Source of the DNA: Ruania zhangjianzhongii
GTDB lineage: Bacteria; Actinomycetota; Actinomycetes; Actinomycetales; Beutenbergiaceae
Assembly: GCF_008000995.1 (NCBI RefSeq)
Contig: NZ_CP042828.1
Span: forward strand, 1,116,001-1,180,000
Length of the DNA stretch: 64,000 nt
Direction: 5' to 3'
Numbering within the stretch: the stretch's first letter is position 1; each line of letters begins with the position of its first letter. The notes under the pieces are model-generated. The model made no database searches and was not told the DNA's origin. It saw only the letters and a list, made by a program, of their open reading frames with translations. The position numbers and the translations under genes were made by a program. Below are positions 33,630-41,078 of this stretch, piece after piece.

Positions 33630-34862
33630 CTACTCTGCCAGCGACTGGCGGCTCTCGACAGAGGTTTTTGCTGTGCTGAGCAGCTGCGCACGCCGAGGGT
33701 CCTGGACCATGGTGAGGCTGGAGATGAGGTGGGGGCGGCGCGACATCGTGTGCAGCCCCTTGACGGTGCCCGCGCAGACGGCTTCCTTGACACCGGCGCC
33801 GATCCGGCCGCCGACGAAGACGCCGATCGCGGAGTCGTCGCGCCGGGCGAACTGGAGTACGCCTGCCTTCCGGCCCAGACTCAGGCACTGTCCCGGAATC
33901 GGCACCGAGAACGGCGCCGGGTCCCGCCCCGCGATGCGCCGGAGCACCGTCGCGGCAGCATGCGCGCCGAGCGGCTGCGCGGCGGCGCAGCACATCCGGT
34001 AGGGCACGTCGGACGGAGCGGCCGCGTCCCCACCGGCGAAGATGCGCTCGTCGTCGATACTGGTCAGCGTCTCGTCGGTGACGAGGCGGCCGAGGGCGTC
34101 GGTGGTGAGCCCGCTGCGGGACGCGAGGTCCGGCACACCGAACCCGGCGGTCCAGACGGTGACGGCGCTCGGCAGCGTGCGACCGTCGGCGAGGTGTACG
34201 GCACCGGGGCCTACCTCCGTCACCCGTGCGCCCACGCCCGCCAGGACGGTGACGCCGAGCCGGGCCAGCTGCTTCGCGACCTCGCGCCGCGCTCGCGGGT
34301 GCAGGTAGGGTCCGAGCTGCTCGCCGCAGACCAGCGTGACTGGGTGGCCGAGCTCGGCGAGCTCGGCGGCGGTCTCGATCCCGGTCGCCCCGCCGCCGAC
34401 GACGGTGACTGGCGCCGACGGTCCCGCGGTGGCGAGCCGCCGGCGGAGGGCGTCGGCCTGCTCGAGGGTGCTCAGTGGGTGGGCGTGCTCGGTGGTGCCC
34501 GGCACGACCGGCGGCGCGTCGTGGCTGCCGACCGTGTAGACCAGGTAGTCGTAGTGCACTGCCTGGCCGGAGGCGAGTTCGAGCGTGCGGGAGGGGGCAT
34601 CGATCCGCCTCACCGTGTCGACGGTGAGGCGGACGGTCGGTGCCAGCACCTGCGCGAAGTCGGTCGCCGCTTCGTGGGAGCCGCCGACCCGCTGGTGCAG
34701 CCGGATCCGCTCGACGAATGTGGGCCGCGGGTTGATCAGCGTGACGGTGAGGTCCTCGCGCCGGGTGAGGTGATTGGCGGCAACCACGCCGGCGTAGCCG
34801 CCACCGATCACGACGGCGTGGCTCGCCTGGGTCTGTGTGGTCTCGGGGCGTTGGTCTCGCAT
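33630..34862 (-). CDS. FAD-dependent NDH-2-like oxidoreductase, copy B
   Basis: 410 residues, paralogue of copy A: VVIGGGYAGVVAANHL, LINPRPTFVERIRLHQRVGGSH, VVGGGATGIETAAELAELGHPV, ERIFAGGDAAAPSDVPYRMCCAAAQP. Both FAD motifs and the NAD(P)H motif are intact. ATG at 34862 follows GGAGGAG in the same context as copy A. It has its own ECF41-type promoter 54 bp upstream and two 17-bp leader repeats. C-terminal 40 residues differ from copy A. Probably reduces a quinone or redox partner under sigma copy B control (inference). Confidence 0.9.
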   Translation of the reverse strand: MRDQRPETTQTQASHAVVIGGGYAGVVAANHLTRREDLTVTLINPRPTFVERIRLHQRVGGSHEAATDFAQVLAPTVRLTVDTVRRIDAPSRTLELASGQAVHYDYLVYTVGSHDAPPVVPGTTEHAHPLSTLEQADALRRRLATAGPSAPVTVVGGGATGIETAAELAELGHPVTLVCGEQLGPYLHPRARREVAKQLARLGVTVLAGVGARVTEVGPGAVHLADGRTLPSAVTVWTAGFGVPDLASRSGLTTDALGRLVTDETLTSIDDERIFAGGDAAAPSDVPYRMCCAAAQPLGAHAAATVLRRIAGRDPAPFSVPIPGQCLSLGRKAGVLQFARRDDSAIGVFVGGRIGAGVKEAVCAGTVKGLHTMSRRPHLISSLTMVQDPRRAQLLSTAKTSVESRQSLAE

Positions 34863-34878
34863 CGGGTGCTCCTCCGCA

Positions 34879-34912
34879 GTGGTTCGGTGACCCAGGTTGT
34901 TCGGTTACCCAT
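34879..34912 (-). repeat. Two 17-bp leader repeats upstream of oxidoreductase B
   Basis: Units at 34879 and 34896 (core GTTGTTCGGTTACCCAT), homologous to the three units at 32544-32594. The unit number differs between the duplicated modules. Confidence 0.8.
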
Positions 34913-34915
34913 GAA

Positions 34916-34942
34916 GACACCGGTGCACCCGGATCTGTGACA
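34916..34942 (-). promoter_or_regulatory. ECF41-type promoter of module B
   Basis: Minus strand TGTCACA (34942-34936), 16 bp, TGTC (34919-34916); the 16-bp spacer is identical to that of module A. Confidence 0.78.
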
Positions 34943-34994
34943 CCCCTACGGCGCGGGAGCTCTGCTCGCCCCGGCGAGCTCCGCCGTCGGCGGC

Positions 34995-36170
34995 CTAGCG
35001 CACCGCCTGGGCGAGGGCGTCCATCACCTGGTGCAGCTCCGCCTCGGTGATGGTCAGCGGTGGCGCGAGCCGGATCGTGTTCCCGTGCGTCTCCTTGGCG
35101 ATCACGCCGTGGGTGGCCATCCGCTCGCTCACCTCACGGCCGGAGCGGTGGGCCACGTCCACGCCCAGCCAGAGCCCCAGGCAACGCACCTCGCCGACCA
35201 GGCCCGCCTCGGCCAGCTCGCCGGCACGTCCGGCCAGGATCGGGTGCAGGGTGCGGGCCCGCTCCTGGTACTCACCGGTGGCCAGCAGCTCGGTGACCGC
35301 CAGGCCCACCGCGCAGGCCATCGGGTTCCCACCGAACGTGGACCCGTGGGTGCCGGGGGTGAGCACGCCGAGCACGTCCGCGCGGCCGATCACCCCGGAG
35401 GAGGGCAGGATGCCGCCGCCGAGGGCCTTGCCGAGCATGGTCAGATCGGCCTCGACGCCGGCCAGGTCCTGGGCGAGGGTGGCGCCGGTGCGGCCGAGCC
35501 CGGACTGGATCTCGTCGAGCAGCAGCAGGGCACCGGCCTGCGTGCACAGCCGGCGCAGCTCGGGCAGGTACCCCGTGGAGGGGATGATCACCCCGGACTC
35601 GCCCTGAACGGGTTCGACCAGTACGGCGACGGTGGTGTCGTCGATCGCCTCGGCGACCGCCGCGGCATCGTCGTAGGGCACCACCCGGAAGCCGGGAGCG
35701 TAGGGGCCGAAGCCGGTGCGGGCCTCCGGGTCGGTGGACATCGAGACGATCGTGGTGGTGCGGCCGTGGAAGGCGCCGGCAGCGACCACGATGGTGGCCT
35801 GGTCGGCGGGCACACCCTTGACCTCGTAGCCCCACTTGCGGGCCGCCTTGATCGCCGTCTCCACGGCTTCGGCGCCAGTGTTCATCGGCAGGAACATCTC
35901 GGTGTGGGTGAGCACGGTGATCGCCTCGGCGAACGGCTCGAGGAGGTCGTGCTGGAGGGCGCGGGAGGTGAGCGTGAGCCGGTCCAGCTGGCGGTGGGCG
36001 GCGGCGATGAGGTCCGGGTGCCGGTGGCCGAAGTTCAGCGCGGAGTAGCCAGCCAGGCAGTCCAGGTAACGCCGGCCGGCGGTATCGGTGACCCAGCAGC
36101 CCTCGGCGGCGGTGATCTCGATAGGCAAGGGGGCGTAGTTGGCGGCGAGAGCGGTCACGGGCACGGTCAC
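34995..36170 (-). CDS. rocD: Ornithine aminotransferase
   Basis: 391 residues, class III PLP aminotransferase. YLDCLAGYSALNFGHRHPDL, MNTGAEAVETAIKAARKWGY, GAFHGRTTTIVSMSTD, LLLDEIQSGLGRTG and the PLP lysine in TMLGKALGGGILPSSG match ornithine-oxo-acid transaminases (ornithine to glutamate semialdehyde). Start: AGGAGG five bases before the GTG at 36170; an upstream in-frame ATG (36203) overlaps an operator-like palindrome and is less likely. Its stop lies 53 bp from the ECF41 promoter of module B. No arginase gene is nearby in the window. Confidence 0.9.
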   Translation of the reverse strand: MTVPVTALAANYAPLPIEITAAEGCWVTDTAGRRYLDCLAGYSALNFGHRHPDLIAAAHRQLDRLTLTSRALQHDLLEPFAEAITVLTHTEMFLPMNTGAEAVETAIKAARKWGYEVKGVPADQATIVVAAGAFHGRTTTIVSMSTDPEARTGFGPYAPGFRVVPYDDAAAVAEAIDDTTVAVLVEPVQGESGVIIPSTGYLPELRRLCTQAGALLLLDEIQSGLGRTGATLAQDLAGVEADLTMLGKALGGGILPSSGVIGRADVLGVLTPGTHGSTFGGNPMACAVGLAVTELLATGEYQERARTLHPILAGRAGELAEAGLVGEVRCLGLWLGVDVAHRSGREVSERMATHGVIAKETHGNTIRLAPPLTITEAELHQVMDALAQAVR

Positions 36171-36203
36171 GGGCACCTCCTGGGTCGGGTCGATGCCGTC
36201 CAT

Positions 36204-36218
36204 TCTCACATCGTGAGA
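36204..36218. promoter_or_regulatory. Palindromic operator upstream of rocD
   Basis: TCTCACATCGTGAGA: 6-bp arms around three bases, 34 bp upstream of the rocD start. A regulator of arginine/ornithine catabolism is a plausible user; none is encoded next to it. Confidence 0.5.
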
Positions 36219-36283
36219 CGCGCTCTGCTGGCAATCCGCACCCGGACCGCGCCAGTCTGCACCCAGAACACGAGGGTGGGCTG

Positions 36284-36318
36284 ATGGTTGCGATTTCGCT
36301 GGATCCGATCGCAACCAT
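36284..36318 (-). terminator. Terminator after the SRPBCC gene
   Basis: ATGGTTGCGAT (36284-36294) is the exact reverse complement of 36308-36318; 11-bp stem, 13-nt loop, five bases beyond the SRPBCC stop on the minus strand. Confidence 0.6.
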
Positions 36319-36322
36319 GAGG

Positions 36323-36775
36323 TCACCTTGGTGAGGGTGGATCAGTGCGCAGGTGCAGGTCGAACAGGCGCAGCGCGCGCCGGGTCATGGCGGCGAGCAC
36401 CCGGTCCACGAGTGGGTCGGCCCAGCGCAGCGGGGGAGCGAGGTGCACGTCCTCGGTCCAGTCCACCCGGCAGGTGCTCGCGCCGAGCGGCGTGACGGCG
36501 ATCCGCGCCTGGCCGAGCAGGATCGGCCCAGCCTTGGCGAAGGTCACGACGCCTCGCTGGTTGTTGCCGGGTGGCCGGGCGAACGTCACCAGCATGGTGT
36601 CCCGGAGCAGACCGAGGGAGGTGGCCACGATCCGGTCCCCGCGGCGTACCGGAGGAGGGGGCGCGTCCACCTGGGTGAACGGGATGAGGTCGCGGTGGAA
36701 CTCCAGGGCGGTGATCGCCGCGAAGACCTGCTCGGCGTCGGAGTCGATCACTCGGGACGCCCAGCTGCTGGTCAC
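36323..36775 (-). CDS. SRPBCC family protein
   Basis: About 150 residues from the GTG at 36775. START-like helix-grip fold: SSWASRVIDSDAEQVFAAITALEFHRDLIPFTQVD at the N-terminus, GDRIVATSLGLLRDTMLVTFARPP in the sheet and the long C-terminal helix WADPLVDRVLAAMTRRALRLFDLHL. Ligand-binding pocket protein of unknown substrate. A longer frame begins at a GTG at 36868 but adds a non-conserved Arg/Pro/Ala-rich segment and comes within five bases of the opposite-strand tRNA. The start is uncertain; the stop is firm. Confidence 0.75.
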   Translation of the reverse strand: MTSSWASRVIDSDAEQVFAAITALEFHRDLIPFTQVDAPPPPVRRGDRIVATSLGLLRDTMLVTFARPPGNNQRGVVTFAKAGPILLGQARIAVTPLGASTCRVDWTEDVHLAPPLRWADPLVDRVLAAMTRRALRLFDLHLRTDPPSPR

Positions 36776-36872
36776 CAGCGCAGCGTCCCACACTGGGGCG
36801 GCGGGGGCGAGTGCCCGGACGGTCGGTACCCGATTCCGACGGCGGGGGTCAGCAACGATAGGCTGCACCCCG

Positions 36873-36948
36873 GGCCCCCGTAGCTCAGGGGATAGAGCAA
36901 CCGCCTCCTAAGCGGTAGGTCGCCAGTTCGAATCTGGCCGGGGGCGCC
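36873..36948 (+). tRNA. tRNA-Arg (anticodon CCU)
   Basis: Complete cloverleaf: acceptor GCCCCCG/CGGGGGC, D arm AGCTCAGGGGATAGAGC, anticodon stem ACCGC/GCGGT with loop CTCCTAA (anticodon CCT at 36906-36908), T arm CCAGTTCGAATCTGG, encoded CCA end. Reads AGG codons, rare in such genomes. Confidence 0.96.
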
Positions 36949-37036
36949 ACGGTGTGCGCCACTGTCGTCGACTCGAAGCCTGGACCTCAGCAAAACTCTG
37001 TTGACGACAGGCAGAGCGACGCGGGACAGTTCCACG

Positions 37037-37570
37037 GTGTTGATCCGACGCGAGCACTCCGAGGACGTTGAGGCGATCCGGTCAGTCACGGGTGCCGCAT
37101 TCCGAAGTGCCGCTTACAGCGCTCCACCGGTGGAACCAGGCGGCGACCCTGGCGAAGTGACGCTGCTGTCGTGGCTGCGAGCCGACGTCGGGCGGATCCC
37201 CGAGCTGTCCTTCGTGGCCGCCGAGGACGGGCTGGTGGTTGGTCATGTGGTCGCTTCGCGCGCCCGCGTCGAGGACCGGCCTGCCCTGGGCCTCGGGCCG
37301 CTGAGTGTTCTCCCGCACCGGCAGAGATCTGGAATCGGCGCTGCCCTGATGCAGGCTGTTCTTGGTGCGGCCGATGCCTTGGACGAGCCCTTGGTGGGGC
37401 TGCTCGGCGACCCGGCCTACTACCGCCGGTTCGGCTTCGTACCAGCACAGACGACCGGGATAACCGCACCGGATCCCTCATGGGGCGACTATTTCCAGGT
37501 CCGCACCCTTACCCGGTACGACGGCCAGAGCGGGCGCTTCCACTACGCCGCACCGTTCGACGGGTTCTGA
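37037..37570 (+). CDS. GNAT family N-acetyltransferase
   Basis: About 177 residues. N-terminal LIRREHSEDVEAIRSVTGAAF; acetyl-CoA pyrophosphate loop in LGLGPLSVLPHRQRSGIGAALMQAVL; C-terminal GLLGDPAYYRRFGFVPAQTTGI, the layout of the YhbS-like group. Transfers acetyl to an unknown amine or protein. GTG at 37037 gives the standard N-terminus; an earlier TTG (37001) lies in frame. It follows the tRNA gene by 88 bp. No ribosome site is obvious. Confidence 0.87.
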   Translation: MLIRREHSEDVEAIRSVTGAAFRSAAYSAPPVEPGGDPGEVTLLSWLRADVGRIPELSFVAAEDGLVVGHVVASRARVEDRPALGLGPLSVLPHRQRSGIGAALMQAVLGAADALDEPLVGLLGDPAYYRRFGFVPAQTTGITAPDPSWGDYFQVRTLTRYDGQSGRFHYAAPFDGF

Positions 37571-37875
37571 ACAACACCACATGCGCGCGGCGCATCTGTG
37601 CCCGCCACGGTCACCGACCTGCGACGAATCGCCGTTCCTGTAGGGCTCTTCTTCCTGACCGCCGCATCATTCGGGCGGTCACCACCTTCCTTCCCCTCTC
37701 CGGACCAAGCGCCGGGCAGGCTTCGGTGCGTGCCAGAACGTGTCCTTCGTCGGACGGTCCAGCGACTTGTCCCTACTCGGACCGCTACCGCCAGCACGGT
37801 GTGGAATATGGCCTGCGACGGCGGCCCCGGGTGTGGCGCATGTACCGGTCATCCCGCCGCGCGTGGACTGACCTC

Positions 37876-38091
37876 TCAAGGTCGCGAGCGATCGGGCAGC
37901 CGTCGGGGTCGGCTGCGGACACCGTGCCCCGGGGCAACGGAGAAGGCGCTCACTCGCCGAGCGACCTGACGGATGCGGCTCCACACGGTGCGGCGCCGGC
38001 GTCGGTGGGGTTGGGTGGCGTCCACAGGGTGCAGGGACGCCGGGTCGCTGGTCTTGAGCATCTGCTGAGCGAGGAAGTCGTCGATGTGCAT
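37876..38091 (-). CDS. Possible small basic protein, 71 aa
   Basis: Starts MHIDDFLAQQMLKTSD, which has normal protein composition, then becomes very Arg-rich. GAGG lies seven bases before the ATG, and the gene is divergent from the GlxA-type regulator, 73 bp away. No family recognised; the C-terminal half could be read-through of a degraded gene. Confidence 0.35.
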   Translation of the reverse strand: MHIDDFLAQQMLKTSDPASLHPVDATQPHRRRRRTVWSRIRQVARRVSAFSVAPGHGVRSRPRRLPDRSRP

Positions 38092-38126
38092 GTCTCGAGC
38101 CTCGCAACCAACGCCGCGCTACGGGA

Positions 38127-38163
38127 GTGGCAAGAATGACACAAACTGTTAGAATTTTGCCAC
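38127..38163. promoter_or_regulatory. Inverted repeat and promoter before the GlxA-type regulator
   Basis: GTGGCAA (38127-38133) and TTGCCAC (38157-38163) flank an AT-rich stretch containing the -10-like TAGAAT (38149-38154), nine bases before which no good -35 is seen. The ATG at 38165 follows directly, so the message would be nearly leaderless and the repeat could be an autoregulatory operator. Confidence 0.45.
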
Positions 38164-38164
38164 T

Positions 38165-39136
38165 ATGGTTCACCGGCGCCCGACGATCGCGATCCCGGTC
38201 ATTGACGGGATGACCCTCTTCGAGATCGGCATGCCGCTGGAGGCCTTGGGCTATGACTGGGACCCCGAGCATGGTCCGCTCTATGACGTGGTGCTGTGCG
38301 GGGACTTGCGCGGGGTGCGCACGCACACGGGGGTCCGGCTGAGCCCGGAGCGGCCGCTCAGCGCGATAGCGGAGAGCGACACAGTGCTCGTGCCCGCAGT
38401 GCCACCAGGGCGGTCCGTCGGCTCCGGGCTGGTCCGTGAGCTGCGGCGCGCGGCCAACCGTGGCGCCCGCATAGTGGCCCTGTGCAGCGGCGCGTTCGCC
38501 CTCGCCGAGGCCGGCCTGCTCGATGGCCGCCGGGCCGCCACCCACTGGCGGCACGCCCCGCTGCTGCAGCGGATGTATCCCGAGATCGACGTGGACGCGC
38601 GCGCGATCTACGTGGAGGACGATGGCGTCTTCACCAGCGCCGGCTCAGCCGCGGGCCTCGACCTCTGCCTGCACCTGATCCGGCGCGACCACGGGGTGCG
38701 CGCCGCGAATGCCACCGCGCGTTACCTCGTGATCGCCTCCCACCGCGACGGTGATCAGGCGCAGTACGTCCGCGCGGAACCGCTGGAGGAGAGTGCCACC
38801 TGGTTGGACGACCTCCGCGGCTGGCTGCTGGAGAACCTGCGCCTCCCGGTGACGTTGGCCGAGCTGGGGCGGGCAGCGCACCTTTCGCCGCGCACCCTCG
38901 CTCGCCGGTTCGAGCTGGACGTCGGCACCACACCGATGCGCTGGGTCGCCAGCGAACGGATCGCGGTGGCCAAGGAGCTCCTCGAGGCCACCACCCTGAC
39001 CGTCGACCGAATCTCGTCCGAGGTGGGCTTCGGATCGCCGGTCACGTTCCGAACCGCCTTCACCCAGGAGGTCGGCATCTCCCCGGGGCGTTACCGCTCG
39101 CGGTTCGCTGCCGGGCTCGGCGTCCCTGCCGGGTGA
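38165..39136 (+). CDS. GlxA family transcriptional regulator (DJ-1/PfpI + AraC domains)
   Basis: 323 residues. The N-terminal ~190 form a DJ-1/PfpI-like sensor domain (IAIPVIDGMTLFEIGMPLEALG; IVALCSGAFALAEAGLLDGRRAATHW, with the nucleophile-elbow Cys retained). The C-terminal AraC-type DNA-binding domain has two helix-turn-helix units: VTLAELGRAAHLSPRTLARRFELDVGTTPMRWV and LTVDRISSEVGFGSPVTFRTAFTQEVGISPGRYRSRF. GlxA-type activators control amine, nitrogen or aromatic catabolism; the target is not evident. It stands alone beside the toxin/defence cluster. Confidence 0.92.
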   Translation: MVHRRPTIAIPVIDGMTLFEIGMPLEALGYDWDPEHGPLYDVVLCGDLRGVRTHTGVRLSPERPLSAIAESDTVLVPAVPPGRSVGSGLVRELRRAANRGARIVALCSGAFALAEAGLLDGRRAATHWRHAPLLQRMYPEIDVDARAIYVEDDGVFTSAGSAAGLDLCLHLIRRDHGVRAANATARYLVIASHRDGDQAQYVRAEPLEESATWLDDLRGWLLENLRLPVTLAELGRAAHLSPRTLARRFELDVGTTPMRWVASERIAVAKELLEATTLTVDRISSEVGFGSPVTFRTAFTQEVGISPGRYRSRFAAGLGVPAG

Positions 39137-39230
39137 CGCCGCAGAGTCAGGTTGGTAGCGCCGCCTTACCCATCGGCGCGTGCGGCATGGCAGTCCACAG
39201 GCCCGATGGCACAAATTGTCGGTGGAGGTG

Positions 39231-39340
39231 GTGAGCCTGCCGACCCGCAACGCCGTCCTCACCGATCATCAGCAGGAATTCATCGAGGCCCTGGTGGCCT
39301 CGGGGCGCTACCAGAACCCCAGTGCGGTCTTGCGGGAGTG
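39231..39340 (+). pseudogene. parD-like antitoxin remnant
   Basis: Reads VSLPTRNAVLTDHQQEFIEA then LVASGRYQNPSAVLRE, which is the N-terminal ribbon-helix-helix half of ParD/CopG-type antitoxins. After this the frame becomes PRGGRGCASLAP, unrelated to the family, so the gene is truncated. A parE-like C-terminus in the same orientation 85 bp downstream indicates an internal deletion. Confidence 0.65.
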
Positions 39341-39424
39341 CCCCCGAGGCGGGCGAGGGTGTGCGTCGTTGGCGCCTGCGGCAGAGCCGCCACCACGCCC
39401 ATAGACCTATGGTGCGCCGCCCCG

Positions 39425-39544
39425 CGGCATGTCGTGTTCTACACCTTCAACTAGGGTGTAGTCCTCATTGTGCGCGTCCTGCACGACGCCATGGAACCCA
39501 GCCAGCGTCTCGGACCCGACAGGCCCGACAGACCGGACGAATGA
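39425..39544 (+). pseudogene. parE-like toxin C-terminal remnant
   Basis: In frame with 39425 the DNA reads RHVVFYTFN, stop (TAG 39452-39454), GVVLIVRVLHDAMEPSQRLG. The HVVFY...VVLIVRVLHxxMEP pattern is the conserved end of RelE/ParE toxins. The internal stop and missing N-terminus make it non-functional. Confidence 0.6.
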
Positions 39545-39724
39545 TTCGAGGGATCGCCTGCCCGTGGTGCTGACGGACGGCAGCCTCTCGTCCTGCGGGT
39601 GCCTAGCGCCGCCGCATCCCGCCGCCTCGCCGCGGTAAGGCGCGACCATCCGGAGTCAAGCGGGGCCATGGTGGTCGAAGCAGGGAATTGCGCTGCGGTT
39701 CTCGTCGTCGTGTCCAGGCGAAGC

Positions 39725-39757
39725 CAACTATAGTTGACTCATACCAATAATAGTTGG
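39725..39757. promoter_or_regulatory. Paired operator palindromes before the MNT/HEPN pair
   Basis: CAACTATAGTTG (39725-39736, perfect 12-bp palindrome) and CCAATAATAGTTGG (39744-39757, imperfect copy) are spaced 19 bp apart in an AT-rich patch that also provides -10-like TATAGT and TAATAG hexamers. Typical of autoregulated toxin-antitoxin operons; the winged helix in the first protein is the likely binder. Confidence 0.6.
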
Positions 39758-39768
39758 ATGATAACGAT

Positions 39769-40392
39769 GTGGACCTCTCCTTCCCGCTTGCGGCCATCAC
39801 GCCTACCCTCGATGCCGGGGTGCTGCAGGTGCTGGCGGCCACAACCACAGGATGTACAGCGGCTGAGGTTCATCGTCGCCTCGGCCGCGGCAGCGATGAG
39901 GGAGTCCGCAAAGTGTTGGCCCGCCTGGTGAGGCAGGGGGTGGTGCTCGTCGAGACGCCTGCCCGTTACCCGGTGTATCGACTGAACCGCGACCACGTGG
40001 CCGTGCGTCACATTGAGGCGCTGACCCGGGTCAGGGACGAGATCGTGGGCAACATCCAGACGGAGGTGGCGGGCTGGGAGGTCGCGCCGAGTCACGCCGG
40101 CCTGTTCGGGTCCTTCGCGAGGGGGGACGCTGATAACGGCAGCGATATCGACGTTCTACTCGTGCGCCCAGAGCCGCCGGCCGAGCTTGACGAGGACGCT
40201 TGGCTCGAACAACTCGACCGCCTTGACCGCCGGGTCCGAGCCTGGACGGGCAATGCCGCACAGATCTTCGATCTCGCCCCCGCCACATTAGGCCTGATGG
40301 CTCGCCAGAGGGACCCCCTGGTCGGCTCGTGGCGTGCCGAGATCATTCACGTCCACGGCGAGAACCTTCGAGATCTGCTCCGGAGACTGTGA
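39769..40392 (+). CDS. Nucleotidyltransferase (MNT-like) with N-terminal winged helix; putative antitoxin
   Basis: About 207 residues. Residues ~15-65 form a winged helix (GVLQVLAATTTGCTAAEVHRRLGRGSDEGVRKVLARLVRQGVVLVE). The C-terminal half is a minimal nucleotidyltransferase with LFGSFARGDADNGSDIDVLLV, which holds the catalytic Gly-Ser and the two metal-binding Asp. Such MNT proteins neutralise partner HEPN toxins, in studied cases by adding AMP to them. Start: GTG 39769 or TTG 39754, neither with a ribosome site. It overlaps the HEPN gene by one base (TGATG). Confidence 0.8.
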   Translation: MDLSFPLAAITPTLDAGVLQVLAATTTGCTAAEVHRRLGRGSDEGVRKVLARLVRQGVVLVETPARYPVYRLNRDHVAVRHIEALTRVRDEIVGNIQTEVAGWEVAPSHAGLFGSFARGDADNGSDIDVLLVRPEPPAELDEDAWLEQLDRLDRRVRAWTGNAAQIFDLAPATLGLMARQRDPLVGSWRAEIIHVHGENLRDLLRRL

Positions 40393-40796
40393 TGAACCCT
40401 CGTCACTCCGGTCGCATCGTCACGTGCACGGCCGCGGAGTGCCGTGCGCGCCGCGACCAAGCGCGAGCGTTTCTCGAGGTTGCCGAACTGGTCCTGACCG
40501 AAGACCGCCGCGAGGCTCACGTCGCGGCCGCGCTTGCCGTCCTGGCCGGCATTGCGGCCACCGATGCCATCTGCGGGCTCAGCCTCGGCAAATGGAGCCG
40601 CGGCCAGGACCACAACCAGGCAGCGGATCTGCTGGGGGAAGTTGCGTTGCGTGAGACCACACTGCCAGCCAAACTCAGGCGCTTGCTCGCGGACAAGGAC
40701 GCGGCGCATTACTCCCCGAACCTCATCACTGTCGACAAGGCCACAAGCATGGTGCGCCAAGCCACCGCACTACTGGCCGAAGCTGAGGCGCGATGA
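40392..40796 (+). CDS. HEPN-like domain protein; putative toxin partner
   Basis: 134 residues, all-helical: ARRDQARAFLEVAELVLTEDRREAHVAAALAVLAGIAATDAICGLSLG, LPAKLRRLLADKDAAHYSPNLITVDKATSMVRQATALLAEAEA. The overall pattern and the gene order match HEPN proteins paired with MNT antitoxins. The canonical RNase motif R-x4-6-H is not obvious: the conserved His sits in DKDAAHY, where Arg is nine residues away. It may therefore be a non-nuclease or divergent HEPN. ATG start overlaps the upstream stop. Confidence 0.65.
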   Translation: MNPRHSGRIVTCTAAECRARRDQARAFLEVAELVLTEDRREAHVAAALAVLAGIAATDAICGLSLGKWSRGQDHNQAADLLGEVALRETTLPAKLRRLLADKDAAHYSPNLITVDKATSMVRQATALLAEAEAR

Positions 40797-41078
40797 ACCA
40801 GCTCGCGACTGCGTGCGCGACGACGGATCGCGGGCCCTCGCAAGGGCCGACTCGCGGCTAGGTCAAGCAGTCGCTTTGCGGCGAAATGACGCATACCCTC
40901 GATGTTGCTGATCCTGGCATTGCCGCGTGTTCACGATTAGCTCAAGCGCGACATCTAGCCGCATCTGGGCCGAACTGGACGGCGACGGATTTCGGTCAGC
41001 GTCTTCTCGGCGGCTGACGGGCACGGGGCCAAGTTGCGTCGACGATCCGGTGTCGGCGCGGTGGGAGAGAATGTGCGC
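40797..41078. other. 282-bp gap between HEPN and AbiTii genes
   Basis: No gene or clear regulatory element is seen; GGGAGAG near 41065 is the ribosome site of the next gene. Confidence 0.5.

Larger units (their letters stand above)
37571..38164. other. 594-bp region with no firm gene
   Basis: Apart from a possible small minus-strand gene (37876-38091) and the regulatory region before the GlxA-type gene, no frame in this stretch has recognisable protein character; the longer frames on both strands are Arg/Pro/Ser-rich and look like GC-driven noise. Confidence 0.5.
39137..39768. other. 632-bp intergenic stretch with decayed toxin-antitoxin remnants
   Basis: Contains a broken parD start, a broken parE end and, at its right end, the operator region of the MNT/HEPN pair. 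No intact gene is seen. Confidence 0.6.

Noticed and set aside
34863-34920. N-terminal extension of the ECF41 copy B frame back to 34920
   Set aside because: The frame runs antisense-like through oxidoreductase B in a different reading frame; only the part from 33606 matches the sigma family.
36962-37010. CTGTCGTC / GACGACAG inverted repeat after the tRNA
   Set aside because: Arms of 8 bp are 33 bp apart with no T tract; too weak to call a terminator or attachment site, and no integrase is present.
39407-39649. Minus-strand 80-codon frame
   Set aside because: The plus strand of the same stretch reads the ParE C-terminal pattern, which explains the apparent protein character.
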